A stretch of DNA of 5,348 bases, from positions 1-5,348 of the forward strand of contig JAUXBD010000141.1 in NCBI GenBank assembly GCA_030619585.1, in the 5' to 3' direction. The notes under the pieces are model-generated. The model made no database searches. It was not told the origin of the DNA and was given only the letters and a program-made list of their open reading frames with translations. Shown one piece after another: positions 1 through 4,961 of this stretch. Source of the DNA: Desulfobacteraceae bacterium. GTDB lineage: Bacteria > Desulfobacterota > Desulfobacteria > Desulfobacterales > SURF-7. Each line of letters begins with the position of its first letter. Position 1 is the stretch's first letter. The position numbers and the translations under genes are program-made.

Positions 1-2
1 AA

Positions 3-203
3 ATGAAAACATTTGCAACATTCAAAGGACCAGGTAAAAGTGGAGCACGCTATGTATGTGAAGTGTGTGGATATGTTTATGATCCTAAAGAGGGTGATCC
101 TGATAACAAAATTGCTCCGGGAACAGCCTTTGAGGATCTTCCCGATGACTGGGAATGCCCCATGTGCGGTGCAGGTAAAGATGATTTTTCAAAAGAAGAG
201 TAA
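3..203 (+). CDS. Rubredoxin, classical CX2C/CX2C type
   Basis: Small cytoplasmic one-electron carrier binding a single Fe(Cys)4 site. In anaerobes rubredoxins serve oxygen- and superoxide-reducing enzymes and other oxidoreductases. The 66-residue protein has both metal-binding knuckles: C19-x2-C22 inside YVCEVCGYVYDP and C52-x2-C55 inside WECPMCGAGKDDF. The family hallmarks GDPD, APGTAFEDLPDDW and the aromatic core are present. The first knuckle starts about 14 residues later than in typical 52-54 residue rubredoxins, so there is a short N-terminal extension (MKTFATFKGPGKSGAR). Only two bases precede the ATG, so its ribosome site cannot be seen and the true start could lie upstream of the window; the domain could also be the tail of a longer protein. 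It ends 27 nt before the next gene, so the two probably form one transcript. The family assignment is very secure; the start is not. Confidence 0.93.
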   Translation: MKTFATFKGPGKSGARYVCEVCGYVYDPKEGDPDNKIAPGTAFEDLPDDWECPMCGAGKDDFSKEE

Positions 204-230
204 AAACACCAAACAATACCGGGCAGGAAA

Positions 231-452
231 ATGAAGAAAGAAAAGATTGCTTTTTTCAGGAGCTATCCTTTTGAGGTCGGCCAGAAAATTAATATTGAAG
301 ACGGCCCCAGGAAAGGAGACTGGGAAGTTGCGGACTTAAATGAACGGAAGGTCAAACTTCGCTGCCCGGTTTCTCACAGGGAATTCGAATGGGATCGTAT
401 CTGTTATTTTTCTGAAGAACGTTTAGCCGAAAGATGGCCAATGGACGACTAA
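231..452 (+). CDS. Small conserved-looking protein of unknown function (73 aa)
   Basis: I do not recognise a named family. The 73-residue product is soluble and highly charged, with no signal peptide or membrane segment. Its centre (residues about 13-60) alternates hydrophobic and polar residues, with a Gly-rich turn (VGQKINIEDGPRKGDWEV), which suggests a small all-beta, SH3-like fold; this is inference only. It has two cysteines, C45 in RCPVSHREFEW and C58 in RICYF, not in a standard metal-binding spacing. The start is supported by AGGA (225-228) just before the ATG. It sits 27 nt behind the rubredoxin on the same strand, so co-transcription is likely and a role linked to that electron carrier is possible. 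The coding call rests on the start signal, the tight spacing and protein-like composition. Confidence 0.75.
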   Translation: MKKEKIAFFRSYPFEVGQKINIEDGPRKGDWEVADLNERKVKLRCPVSHREFEWDRICYFSEERLAERWPMDD

Positions 453-466
453 AAGATGTTTCCCTA

Positions 467-491
467 TCCCTCCCCCACTAAGGGGGAGGGA
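467..491. repeat. GC-rich perfect hairpin between convergent genes
   Basis: A 10-base arm TCCCTCCCCC (467-476) pairs perfectly with GGGGGAGGGA (482-491) around a 5-nt loop. It lies in the 146-bp gap between two converging transcripts, where a bidirectional terminator would be expected. On the + strand, however, it is followed by seven A residues (491-497) and not T. On the - strand the T run precedes the stem. It is therefore not a canonical intrinsic terminator for either gene. It may act as an RNA 3'-end stabiliser or belong to a dispersed palindromic repeat family. I see no second full copy in this window. Confidence 0.6.
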
Positions 492-598
492 AAAAAATAC
501 TAATCGCCCAAATCAAATAGTAAGGAATTTTTGATAGCAAACGAGTGGCTCCCCAAAATCCGCTATAATCATCATTATTACTATTTTTACATTTAACG

Positions 599-2569
599 TT
601 ATGCCACTTCCAGCTCTCTTCTATCAGCCATATCCACCAGTACCCTTTCTCTGGCCTTGTCAATCCCCAGTTGCTGTCTCTTTTTATCGATGTGTGCGAT
701 CATCATTTTTGCCATCTCGTAAGGATCTGGAGTGTAGCCCCATTTTCCCATGCCCTGCTCTTCCAGACCTTCAAAGAGCAGTTGATGAAATTTTGTTCCT
801 TCAACAATCGGGAATGTAACTCCAAAAATAGTATAAACACCAGATGCAACAAAATACTGACCGATGGCAATCGCTTTTTCGCTCATCCATTCGGGCGCCA
901 CTCCGGCAACCGGAAGATCTGCAATGCTGTCACCTAGCCCACCTGCTTTGACCATTTCGGAAGCGGCGAGCAAAATCCGACTGTTATCAACACATGACCC
1001 CATGCCGAGAACGGGCGGCATTCCAACCGTTTCACACACCTCCTGCAGCCCCGGCCCTGCCATACAGGCCGCTTCAGGCGTCGTCAGACCGGCCTTTGCC
1101 AAGGCAATCTGGGAGCACCCGGTTTGGAGTACCAGAACGTCGTTTTTAATGAGTTCTTTGACCAGTTCCACATGTGCCCAATCCTGTTTTACCCTTGGAT
1201 TGGTACATCCCACGACACCGGCAACCCCTCTTATTCTGCCATTTATAATATTTTCATTAAGCGGCGTATAGCTTCCCCTGAAAGAACCGCCAAGCATATA
1301 GTTTATATATTCATAGGAGAATCCGTGCACACCGGTATTGACAATATTCGGGATCTCCACCTTATGTTTTCGATTCTTGAACCGAGTAATGGCTTTGATA
1401 ACGATTTCATCCGTACAGCCCAGAGGATCATGCTCATTAAACTCAATATGCTGGGCTCCCTCGATATGGCATCTGGGGTTTGTGGTAAACATAGGTGTGT
1501 CATAACACTGCGCCACTTTTGACAGACCCTGTTTGATACATTGAACATCCACACACAACCCGTCAACCGCACCGGTTACTAATACAGCTTCGGTGGACAT
1601 AAAGTTACCCGCATGGGGCACCCCATGTCTGACCAGCATCTCAGCCCCTGAACAGCACATACCAACGAGGTTTAGTCCTTCTGCGCCCGCATCTTTTGCT
1701 GCTTGAATAAGGGTGGGTGAATTCACGGACACCAGCATCGATTCAAACAGGTTGGGTTCGTGGCCATGGACGATAATGTTGACCTTATCCTCTTTGAGTA
1801 CCCCCATATTTACTTCCACAGCAACCGGCGACGGTGTACCAAACAGAATGTCGGAAATCTCGGTGGCCACCATGGACCCTCCCCAACCATCTGCCAAAGC
1901 TGTCCGGCTGAACTGTTTGGTGATATTTTCATACTGCTGATCCACCCCCATATGCGTGCGATGCATCATCTCCATAATTTCGCGCATGGCGCCTCTCGGG
2001 ACAATCCCTTGTTTTCGCCAGGTTTCCAGTGTTTTTTCAGGGACTCGCTTGGCAAAAGGAATTTCACCTTCAATTTGAGTATAAGTTTTTTCCAGTTCTT
2101 TATACAGCTCCATGGCGATCTCTTTTTCTTCTTTTCCTTCAACTTCAATACCGATGGATGTTGCCACCGCATTTAATTTGACGGGATTCTTGATCGAGTA
2201 CTCTTTGATGTTTCCGTTGACAACCTCTCTGAAGAGATCCAGCATGGCCATGCCGTGGTCGGTATGGGCCGCCGCCCCGGAGGCGACCATGCGGGCAAAA
2301 TTTCTGGCCATAATAGTATCAATATCAGCACCGCAGACACCCACTTTACCATAGGGGTCTTTAGCACTCAGCCTGCACGGCCCCATGGAGCAATGCTTGC
2401 AGCAAGCCGAATCCGCTCCGATCGGACAGGCTTTCATATTGGCGGCCCTGTCAAATGCGGTTTCCACGCCGTCTCTTTTTGCCTTTACAAGCATCTGAGC
2501 AGTGGCCTCGCAGATGGTAACATCCTTTGGGTTAATCTCCTTACTTTTTTCTTTAGAATTTTTATCCAT
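599..2569 (-). CDS. cooS: Ni-Fe carbon monoxide dehydrogenase catalytic subunit CooS
   Basis: Catalyses reversible CO + H2O to CO2 + 2 electrons + 2 H+ as a cytoplasmic homodimer, usually passing electrons to a ferredoxin. The 656 residues are complete (family about 620-640). Cysteines C48 and C56 match the D-cluster ligands, and C57, C60, C65 and C79 the B-cluster, at a constant +9 offset from my recollection of Carboxydothermus hydrogenoformans CODH-II. Probable C-cluster ligands are H270 (VHGHEP), C306 (MCCSG), C344 (DVQC), C455 (VVGCTNP), C485 (TGCSQ) and C526 (GSCVDNSR). Catalytic-pocket candidates are H102, D227 and K565 (WMSEKA). The segment C485-C526 is about 9 residues shorter than in CODH-II. 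The start is supported by GAGAGGA on the - strand, four bases before the ATG. No cooC, cooF or acsB gene is in the window, so it appears as a single-gene transcript. It could serve CO oxidation or detoxification, or supply reduced ferredoxin; the sequence does not decide this. Confidence 0.98.
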   Translation of the reverse strand: MDKNSKEKSKEINPKDVTICEATAQMLVKAKRDGVETAFDRAANMKACPIGADSACCKHCSMGPCRLSAKDPYGKVGVCGADIDTIMARNFARMVASGAAAHTDHGMAMLDLFREVVNGNIKEYSIKNPVKLNAVATSIGIEVEGKEEKEIAMELYKELEKTYTQIEGEIPFAKRVPEKTLETWRKQGIVPRGAMREIMEMMHRTHMGVDQQYENITKQFSRTALADGWGGSMVATEISDILFGTPSPVAVEVNMGVLKEDKVNIIVHGHEPNLFESMLVSVNSPTLIQAAKDAGAEGLNLVGMCCSGAEMLVRHGVPHAGNFMSTEAVLVTGAVDGLCVDVQCIKQGLSKVAQCYDTPMFTTNPRCHIEGAQHIEFNEHDPLGCTDEIVIKAITRFKNRKHKVEIPNIVNTGVHGFSYEYINYMLGGSFRGSYTPLNENIINGRIRGVAGVVGCTNPRVKQDWAHVELVKELIKNDVLVLQTGCSQIALAKAGLTTPEAACMAGPGLQEVCETVGMPPVLGMGSCVDNSRILLAASEMVKAGGLGDSIADLPVAGVAPEWMSEKAIAIGQYFVASGVYTIFGVTFPIVEGTKFHQLLFEGLEEQGMGKWGYTPDPYEMAKMMIAHIDKKRQQLGIDKARERVLVDMADRRELEVA

Positions 2570-2609
2570 AATATCCTCTCTTTTTGGAAAAATCAGGTTA
2601 TTATATAAG

Positions 2610-2628
2610 GGGATTGTAGGGCAATCCC
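2610..2628 (-). promoter_or_regulatory. Hairpin in the cooS 5' leader
   Basis: GGGATTG (2610-2616) and CAATCCC (2622-2628) form a perfect 7-bp stem with a 5-nt loop. In the cooS transcript it would lie about 30 nt before the ribosome-binding site (around 2574-2580). A leader hairpin so near the start could modulate translation or mRNA stability. No U-run follows directly on the - strand, so attenuation is not shown, and no known riboswitch is recognised. Confidence 0.4.
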
Positions 2629-2817
2629 GGTTGTTTCAGCACTCATCTTTGACATGACGATCCTTAACCCCAATTCTCTCCTTTCAGGGGAAGGGTAGTT
2701 TTTGGATTTTTTTAGACACAGACATGAGTATAAAAACCCATTAAGGTATACCAAACTAAATTAGCACCTTCTAATTAATTAATTTATAACTAATCATGTT
2801 ATAGTATTCTAACTGAT

Positions 2818-2848
2818 ATTATAATAAGTGGTCCATAACACTTGTCAA
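2818..2848 (-). promoter_or_regulatory. Candidate sigma70-type promoter for cooS
   Basis: On the - strand a perfect TTGACA -35 box (complement of 2843-2848) is followed after 16 nt by TATTAT (2821-2826), or after 19 nt by TATAAT (2818-2823). Transcription would start near 2810, giving a leader of about 240 nt before the cooS ATG. The -35 box lies within an 11-bp palindrome ACTTGTCAAGT (2840-2850), a plausible overlapping operator. No CooA-type site (TGTCA-N6-CGACA) was seen nearby. The choice rests on box quality and correct orientation alone. Confidence 0.55.
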
Positions 2849-2898
2849 GTTTGAAAGCTGCTTTTTTACGATGAAAAGGTAATGACTTTTAATTGAGA

Positions 2899-2916
2899 TG
2901 ATACATTTTTGTATCA
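2899..2916. promoter_or_regulatory. Perfect palindrome upstream of the cooS promoter
   Basis: TGATACA (2899-2905) and TGTATCA (2910-2916) form perfect 7-bp inverted repeats around TTTT. The dyad is centred about 95 bp upstream of the predicted cooS start site, in intergenic DNA, a typical place for an activator or repressor dimer. It does not match the FNR, CRP or CooA consensus. It could also be an incidental hairpin in AT-rich DNA. Confidence 0.35.
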
Positions 2917-3332
2917 GTTTGTAACCTGAGACGATACCGATTGAGAAGCCTGATAGCCTCTACAGATTGTCAGAAAATTACCAGGATGGCATTATTATGT
3001 TTACAAATTTACATTTGGCATTAATTTTATTGAAAGGATAATTTCAATTTAGCGAAATTCAATCAGTTGACCGTAGCTTGTTGTTGGGTGTCCGTGAATT
3101 AAAAAAATAAAAGCTCTCTCTATAAAACGCTTTGTCTGGAGAAATCGTTGCAATTATTTTACGAAAAATAAACGGAAAATCTACAATGGATGGTTGGCCC
3201 ATTTGGTTTCGCCCGATTGAGGATGTATCGTGGATATTTTAATTCGACAATATGTGTTGTTGTTTATTATTCTGCCGAATCATAGTACCGTTAAGTTTGA
3301 TGTATTATAAAAATCTAAAAATGAGATCTGAT

Positions 3333-3503
3333 ATGGAAACCAATACAGACATAGGAGAATTAAATAATGAGTACATTTTGTATTTAAAAAGTAAAGGGAT
3401 ATCAAACTGTAAGATTTCTGAAATGCTTGGCATTCCCAAAGAAGAAATCGATATCCATATTCAATTTAATGAAGCACTTAAGGAGTTTTCAGGTGTTTTT
3501 TAA
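3333..3503 (+). CDS. Small protein with helix-turn-helix-like segment, function unknown
   Basis: The chosen product has 56 residues. I chose the ATG at 3333 because a weak GAGA (3323-3326) lies upstream; alternatives in frame are 3321 (60 residues) and 3252 (83 residues), neither with a ribosome site. The segment NNEYILYLKSKGISNCKISEMLG (split about residues 11-33) followed by IPKEEIDIHI (34-43) has the look of a helix, a turn and a second helix, as in Hin/RNA polymerase-sigma-like DNA-binding motifs: short helix, GIS turn, ISEMLGI, then a possible recognition helix. It is too short for a full regulator with a sensor domain. It could be a minimal DNA-binding protein, a remnant of a larger regulator, or spurious. 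It stands alone between two long spacers, divergent from cooS. Coding is likely but not secure, and its promoter is not evident. Confidence 0.5.
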   Translation: METNTDIGELNNEYILYLKSKGISNCKISEMLGIPKEEIDIHIQFNEALKEFSGVF

Positions 3504-3871
3504 TTTTATCAGAATCCATATCCTGCCCAGTAGCAAAACGCCGAAAGCAGATAAAGGGTGCAATTTTACCTGCCCTATGTTATTCCAAATTAAAAGAATT
3601 ATCGGATAAACCCGTGTCTAAAGCTTCGTTACTCTTCAATAATGATACATTTCTATTATCCTGGGGAATTCGTCTTTTCTTGGCGTAAAACCTGGCACGA
3701 AATTTGTAGTATTTAAGTAAGATAGGCAGTAAATTAAAACAGGCAAAATCTGTTGTTTAAAAACAAAATCATCAAGTGTTGCTAAGCGTCCAAGCTCAAC
3801 GCACTTATATAAAAAAAGGATGGGATTATGGCCATTTGTTAAGCACTATAGATATTCAGGAGAAAAAACAT
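3504..3871. other. Spacer and 5' leader before the glutaredoxin-FTR operon
   Basis: About 370 bp without a supported gene. It contains the sigma54-type promoter at 3693-3708 and upstream of it an imperfect dyad ATAAT-N11-ATTAT (3639-3659), which could be an enhancer-binding site. Downstream is a leader of about 150 nt. That leader can fold locally, for example AAGTG (3774-3778) with CACTT (3802-3806), extended by TTG/CAA and AGC/GCT pairs. The in-frame open stretch from 3776 to 3871 is regarded as untranslated leader because the ribosome site lies at 3858-3862. Confidence 0.5.
3693..3708 (+). promoter_or_regulatory. Sigma54 (RpoN) promoter for the glutaredoxin-FTR operon
   Basis: CTGGCACG-AAAT-TTGTA (TGGCAC at 3693-3698, TTGTA at 3704-3708) matches the -24/-12 consensus YTGGCACG-N4-TTGCW with one mismatch (T for C in the -12 GC). 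The first G of GG and the G of TTG are 12 bases apart, as required. Transcription would begin near 3719, about 150 nt before the glutaredoxin ATG. Such promoters need an enhancer-binding ATPase, which is not encoded in this window. Confidence 0.7.
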
Positions 3872-4126
3872 ATGAATAATGAACCGGTTACAATCTATTC
3901 GTTAAGTACATGCAGCCACTGCAAATCAACCAAGAAGTTTCTTGGTGAGTGCTCGGTTGAGTATGACTTTGTTGATGTTGATATGCTTGATAAAAAGGAG
4001 AGGAAAGCGATCTTAAAGGACATAAAAGAAATTAATCCAAAATGCTCTTTTCCCACAATCAAAATAGGAGATAAAGTGATTGTGGGATACAAAGAGCATA
4101 AAATAAAGGAGGCCCTTGGTTTATAA
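3872..4126 (+). CDS. Glutaredoxin-like dithiol oxidoreductase
   Basis: Thioredoxin-fold protein of 84 residues, the usual size of a single-domain glutaredoxin or NrdH-type redoxin. The active site is C14-S-H-C17 in STCSHCKSTKKFL, following the first strand VTIYSLS. The cis-proline is P61 in CSFPTIKIG, and the closing segment is DKVIVGYKEHKIKEALGL with the GYK turn near residue 72. All core elements of the fold are present. An extra cysteine, C27 (GECSVEY), and C58 just before the cis-Pro are non-catalytic positions. The start at 3872 is chosen over an in-frame ATG at 3776 because AGGAG (3858-3862) lies 9 nt upstream and the fold begins right after it. Its stop codon overlaps the next gene's ATG by one base (TAATG), so translation is probably coupled. 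Its reductant may be the FTR-type protein encoded next, not glutathione reductase; that is inferred from the gene pairing. Confidence 0.92.
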   Translation: MNNEPVTIYSLSTCSHCKSTKKFLGECSVEYDFVDVDMLDKKERKAILKDIKEINPKCSFPTIKIGDKVIVGYKEHKIKEALGL

Positions 4127-4458
4127 TGGAGGCGAACAAACTTTTCGAAAAGCTTAAGTTAATTCAGGAAGCCAAAGGCTATTATTTTAATGAGGATAAA
4201 GGAAAGGTCTTTGAACTTCTGGAAGCCCTTATCTTGAACAAAGAGCGTTATGGCTATATGGCCTGCCCCTGCAGGCTTGCTTCCGAAGATCGAGATAGCG
4301 ACAAGGATATCATATGCCCCTGTGTTTACAGGACAGAGGATGTAAAAGAATTCGGCAGCTGTTATTGCAATCTCTATGTCTCAAAAGCATGGAACGATAA
4401 TAAGATCCCCCATGAGTATGTTCCGGAAAGGCGATCCCCTGAGAAAATGTTCCTATGA
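4126..4458 (+). CDS. Ferredoxin:thioredoxin reductase catalytic (beta) subunit-like protein
   Basis: In the known family a 4Fe-4S cluster next to a redox-active disulfide takes single electrons from ferredoxin and reduces a thioredoxin disulfide. The 110-residue protein carries three paired-cysteine motifs: C47-P-C49 (MACPCRLAS), C64-P-C66 (IICPCVYR) and C79-Y-C81 (GSCYCNLYVS). By position, C47, C64, C66 and C79 would bind the cluster, and C49 with C81 would form the active disulfide. Spacing is CPC-x14-CPC-x12-CYC, against CPC-x16-CPC-x8-CHC in chloroplast/cyanobacterial enzymes, with Tyr in place of the His of CHC. No variable (alpha) subunit gene is in the window, as is usual in non-photosynthetic anaerobes. 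AAAGGAGG (4105-4112) lies 13 nt upstream of the start, a long but usable spacing. The end overlaps the mntP-like start (ATGA). The glutaredoxin encoded just upstream is the obvious dithiol partner. Confidence 0.93.
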   Translation: MEANKLFEKLKLIQEAKGYYFNEDKGKVFELLEALILNKERYGYMACPCRLASEDRDSDKDIICPCVYRTEDVKEFGSCYCNLYVSKAWNDNKIPHEYVPERRSPEKMFL

Positions 4459-4667
4459 CTTTCTACAGTATGTGTATAATTGGTGTTGCTTTGGCAATGG
4501 ATGCCCTTGCAGTTTCAATTGCTACCGGAGTATGTCTGAAATCCTTTGATTTTCGTCAGGCATTCCGGCTGTCGTGGCACTTTGGTTTCTTCCAGGCCAT
4601 GATGCCGGTTATCGGGTGGAGTGCTGGACTTACCGTGCGCCGATTTATCGAAGCCTATGACCACTGA
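4455..4667 (+). pseudogene. mntP: Truncated manganese efflux pump MntP (N-terminal third)
   Basis: MntP is a six-helix inner-membrane Mn(II) exporter of about 190 residues. Only 70 codons remain here. Helix 1 contains the family signature GVALAMDALAVSIATG with the acidic D16, and helix 2 is HFGFFQAMMPVIGWSAGLTV (about residues 42-61). The reading frame then ends DH-TGA, followed in frame by codons for IAFF. Homologues I recall read (N/D)HWIAF at this point, so the TGA at 4665-4667 looks like a Trp codon (TGG) turned to stop. Beyond about 4685 no frame resembles the missing helices 3-6, so the rest appears deleted or replaced. The start overlaps the FTR stop (ATGA), showing it was the third gene of that operon with coupled translation. 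It is very probably non-functional as a transporter, although a short two-helix peptide could still be made. Confidence 0.85.
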
Positions 4668-4961
4668 ATTGCATTTTTCTTTGTCCGCAATTTCCCCGAA
4701 GGCTTTGCCACATTTACCACACCAATTTCCTATCCCGCCTTTTTGTATTATGAGACATATTTGCCTCACTGAACTATAAAGACGATTCACTTATTAAAAA
4801 TTGGATTTTGATAATTTCGATTTTTTTAATCTCTTTGATATCTCTTTTCTATCAGTTTCCCAGACGCTTAGGGAATCTTTCATGCATTTGGTTCTTCCAA
4901 TAATTCATTGGCACGGTTTTTGATAGTTGTCTTATATAAATTCAATAAAAGGAGGGTAATT
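4668..4961. other. Spacer with decayed DNA after mntP
   Basis: About 290 bp with no supported + strand gene. The first roughly 15 bases still read as MntP sequence, then similarity is lost. On the - strand a GTG-started frame beginning at 4790 contains a CxxC pair (WCGKCGK) and another Cys, but it has no ribosome site and runs on as antisense of mntP, so I do not call it. A short inverted repeat TTCCC/GGGAA lies at about 4857-4875. The right end holds the sigma54-type promoter and the strong ribosome site of the next gene. Confidence 0.5.
4909..4924 (+). promoter_or_regulatory. Sigma54 (RpoN) promoter for the CX4C rubredoxin
   Basis: TTGGCACG-GTTT-TTGAT (TGGCAC at 4909-4914, TTGAT at 4920-4924) fits YTGGCACG-N4-TTGCW with one mismatch in the -12 GC and the correct 12-base spacing between the G landmarks. 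The expected start is near 4935, leaving a leader of about 27 nt that contains GGAGGG (4951-4956). A sigma70 reading (TTGGCA with TTATAT, 18-nt gap) is possible in the same place, so the call is less exclusive than for the operon upstream. Confidence 0.6.

Larger units (their letters stand above)
2570..3332. other. Long AT-rich spacer between divergent cooS and a small + strand gene
   Basis: About 760 bp with no convincing gene. It holds the cooS leader, its candidate promoter, and the palindromes listed separately. A further inverted repeat, ATTGAAA (3029-3035) with TTTCAAT (3042-3048), lies around a 6-nt spacer. There is also a 36-codon open stretch at 3132-3242 on the + strand that lacks a ribosome site and could only start at TTG, or at an internal ATG at 3186. 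An open frame reaching back to 3252 ahead of the next gene is not supported by a ribosome site. I see no tRNA, CRISPR or mobile-element ends. Confidence 0.6.

Noticed and set aside
13..234. 73-codon frame overlapping the first rubredoxin in another frame.
   Set aside because: It is a shadow of the rubredoxin gene, with no ribosome site and no family features.
601..2608. Several open frames of 60-140 codons on the + strand and alternative - strand frames across the cooS region.
   Set aside because: They lie entirely antisense or out of frame within the unambiguous cooS gene, lack ribosome sites and show no recognisable domains.
2676..2712. Intrinsic terminator on the + strand (weak stem CTCTCC/GGGGA followed by T-rich DNA).
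   Set aside because: The stem is only five pairs including a G-T pair, and there is no + strand gene upstream for it to terminate.
2570..2900. CooA, FNR or CRP-type operator at the cooS promoter.
   Set aside because: No TGTCA-N6-CGACA, TTGAT-N4-ATCAA or TGTGA-N6-TCACA arrangement was found; the palindromes present have other sequences or spacings.
3776..3871. N-terminal extension of the glutaredoxin from an ATG at 3776.
   Set aside because: The extension has no ribosome site and does not fit the fold, whereas AGGAG and the first strand of the domain support the start at 3872.
4665..4667. In-frame TGA in the mntP fragment read as selenocysteine.
   Set aside because: The homologous position is Trp, selenocysteine has no role in MntP, and the sequence after the TGA does not continue the family.
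4515..4790. 91-codon - strand gene with CxxC.
   Set aside because: It needs a GTG start without a ribosome site, and most of it is antisense of the mntP fragment; the part outside mntP is kept only as a low-interest observation.
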